DNA of 17,450 nt from an uncultured Rikenellaceae bacterium (lineage in GTDB: Bacteria; Bacteroidota; Bacteroidia; Bacteroidales; Rikenellaceae): positions 1 to 17,450 of the forward strand of contig CAJGBR010000032.1 of assembly GCA_904501625.1 (NCBI GenBank), read 5' to 3'. The first letter of the stretch is position 1, and each line of letters begins with the position of its first letter. The notes below the pieces were generated by a model. It did no database searches. It worked only from the letters and a program-made list of their open reading frames with translations, and had not been told where the DNA came from. Positions 15,811 to 17,450 of the stretch are shown here, piece by piece. Made by a program: the position numbers and the translations under genes.

Positions 15811-17450
15811 TTATTCAGCGATGAGTGCCTGTTCAAGCACCTCCTCAATGAATGTTACATATTTGAATGTCATATCTTTGATATAATCAGCCTTAATTTC
15901 TGAAATATCTTTTCTATTCTCCTCACTCAGGATTATAGTATTTATTCCCGAACGTTTTGCTGCCAATATTTTTTCGCGAATTCCGCCTACTGGCAAAACT
16001 CGGCCTCGAAGTGTAATCTCGCCTGTCATCGCTATTCGGTCAGCCACTCGACGGCCCGTATATGTAGACATCAACGAAGTCACCATCGTGATACCCGCAC
16101 TCGGACCATCTTTCGGGATTGCTCCCTCCGGAACGTGAATATGCACATCATTTTCTGTAAATTTATCCATTGCTATTCCGTACTCCTCGGCGTGAGCCTT
16201 AACCCACTGCAATGCGAGGGTCGCAGACTCCTTCATCACATCACCAAGATTACCCGTCATCGAAAGATTTCCTTTACCCCTATTCAGAGCCGATTCGATA
16301 TACAATATATCACCACCTACTTCGGTCCAAGCAAGGCCGGTCACCACTCCGACAATCGAATTGCCTTCGTAAACATCATTTCTGAAACGCGGCACGCCAA
16401 GAATTGTTTCGACATCCTTCGGAGAGACTTCCATTGCAAACTTTTCACCCATACCGATCTGTTTTGCTCGGTATCTCACCAATTTCGCGATATGCTTATC
16501 CAAAGATCTCACACCCGATTCGCGTGTATATTCCGAGATAACCTTCTCGATAGAATCCTTCGGCAAGCGAAACTGACGTCCTGTTACACCGTGGGCCTCA
16601 AGTTGTTTACGCACTAGGTGCTTGCTTGCAATCTCAAGTTTATCTTCCAACGTATATCCCGATACATTAATCATCTCCATACGGTCACGCAGTGCAGGCG
16701 AAATCGTAGCAATATTGTTCGCCGTAGCAATAAACAACACCTTCGACAAATCAAACTCCTGATCGAGATAATTATCGTGGAAAGTTGTATTCTGTTCAGG
16801 GTCAAGCACTTCTAGCAATGCAGATGCAGGATCGCCGTGATTGCTTGATCCGACCTTATCAATTTCGTCAAGAATAATCACAGGATTGCTTGATCCCGCA
16901 CGACGAATTGTCTGAATGATACGACCTGGCATTGCACCAATGTATGTTCTGCGGTGACCTCTGATCTCAGCCTCATCGTGTACACCACCCAAAGAGATTC
17001 GTCCAAACTTTCGTTTCAATGATGCAGCGACAGACTTTCCAAGCGAAGTCTTACCTACACCCGGAGCTCCATAAAGACAAATAATCGGAGATTTCAAATC
17101 GCCCTTCAATTTTATCACTGCAAGGTGTTCGAGTATTCTCTCCTTCACCTCATCAAGTCCGTAGTGATCAGCATCAAGATGTTTCTTTGCCCGATTTAAA
17201 TCAAGATTATCTTTGGTAAATTCATTCCACGGCAATTCGACATATAGTTGCAGATAATTCAACTGAACCGAATATTCGGCAACCGCAGGATTCATTCTCT
17301 CCAACTTTGCAAACTCCTTGTAGAATGTCTCTTCAACCTCTTTCGACCACTTTTTCTTTGATGCAGCAGCCTTCAGTTCTTCCAAATCGCGGTCTACAGG
17401 ATCACCTCCGAGTTCTTCCTGAATTGTGCGAATCTGCTGTTGCAGGAAGT
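15811..17450 (-). CDS. lon: ATP-dependent protease Lon, 5' partial
   Basis: Cytoplasmic AAA+ serine protease that unfolds and degrades damaged and regulatory proteins. The frame runs off the right edge; 546 residues of the C-terminal two thirds are visible, opening with FLQQQIRTIQEELGGDP, a conserved Lon segment just before the ATPase module. AAA+ features: Walker A GAPGVGKTS, Walker B VIILDEIDK, IRGHRRTYIGAMPGRII pore-loop region, and an arginine-finger-type TISPALRDRME. The proteolytic domain has the Ser-Lys dyad: Ser in PKDGPSAGITM and Lys in GGIREKILAAKRSG. The C-terminus ends EEVLEQALIAE. Walker A has Ala where Lon usually has Pro (GPPGVGKT); Lys and Thr are intact, so activity is expected. 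The gene ends at its own terminator and is not part of the TPR operon. Confidence 0.96.
   Translation of the reverse strand, partial: FLQQQIRTIQEELGGDPVDRDLEELKAAASKKKWSKEVEETFYKEFAKLERMNPAVAEYSVQLNYLQLYVELPWNEFTKDNLDLNRAKKHLDADHYGLDEVKERILEHLAVIKLKGDLKSPIICLYGAPGVGKTSLGKSVAASLKRKFGRISLGGVHDEAEIRGHRRTYIGAMPGRIIQTIRRAGSSNPVIILDEIDKVGSSNHGDPASALLEVLDPEQNTTFHDNYLDQEFDLSKVLFIATANNIATISPALRDRMEMINVSGYTLEDKLEIASKHLVRKQLEAHGVTGRQFRLPKDSIEKVISEYTRESGVRSLDKHIAKLVRYRAKQIGMGEKFAMEVSPKDVETILGVPRFRNDVYEGNSIVGVVTGLAWTEVGGDILYIESALNRGKGNLSMTGNLGDVMKESATLALQWVKAHAEEYGIAMDKFTENDVHIHVPEGAIPKDGPSAGITMVTSLMSTYTGRRVADRIAMTGEITLRGRVLPVGGIREKILAAKRSGINTIILSEENRKDISEIKADYIKDMTFKYVTFIEEVLEQALIAE

Overview
The window looks like chromosome from a member of the Bacteroidales (Bacteroidota). 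The evidence is: AT-rich spacers with no clear Shine-Dalgarno sites; two promoters of the Bacteroidetes type (TTTG, about 20 bases, then TAnnTTTG-like); an outer-membrane beta-barrel receptor with a carboxypeptidase-regulatory-like N-terminal domain; an OPT-family transporter; and a Lon protease of the Bacteroidetes style. No mobile element with recognisable transposase, no rRNA or tRNA gene and no CRISPR array was seen.

Left part (1-2690). A 5'-truncated gene, open to the window edge, encodes a protein of LacZ/glycoside hydrolase family 2 architecture. Its catalytic residues are replaced or deleted, so it looks like a pseudoenzyme. It ends in a rho-independent terminator. The next kilobase has no intact gene, but the minus strand can be read as a decayed gene of about 200 codons (1857-2467) with one in-frame stop and two frameshifts. 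The reconstructed protein resembles SMI1/KNR4 (SUKH) proteins, many of which are toxin immunity proteins.

Centre-left (2614-7134). A promoter leads into four plus-strand genes ending at a strong terminator: a secreted or membrane-anchored unknown, a four-helix inner-membrane unknown, a 904-residue outer-membrane beta-barrel protein whose start overlaps the preceding stop (ATGA), and a small secreted unknown. They look like one envelope operon whose substrate or role is not evident.

Middle (7135-8460). A stretch without a convincing gene is followed by a lone 242-residue protein. It has an LHH/WHH-type HNH nuclease motif and, unusually, a C-terminal pair of glycine-rich hydrophobic segments. 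No immunity gene is seen beside it.

Right part (8462-17450, all minus strand). Transcribed right to left, lon (5' part outside the window) ends at a terminator. A 360-base spacer holding a promoter then leads into a compact four-gene run: a secreted TPR protein, an MFS transporter, an OPT-family oligopeptide transporter and peptidase T (pepT). The run reads as a peptide uptake and hydrolysis unit: carriers bring peptides across the inner membrane and PepT cuts tripeptides in the cytoplasm. Perfect inverted repeats sit in two of the three internal gaps, and a strong hairpin follows pepT.
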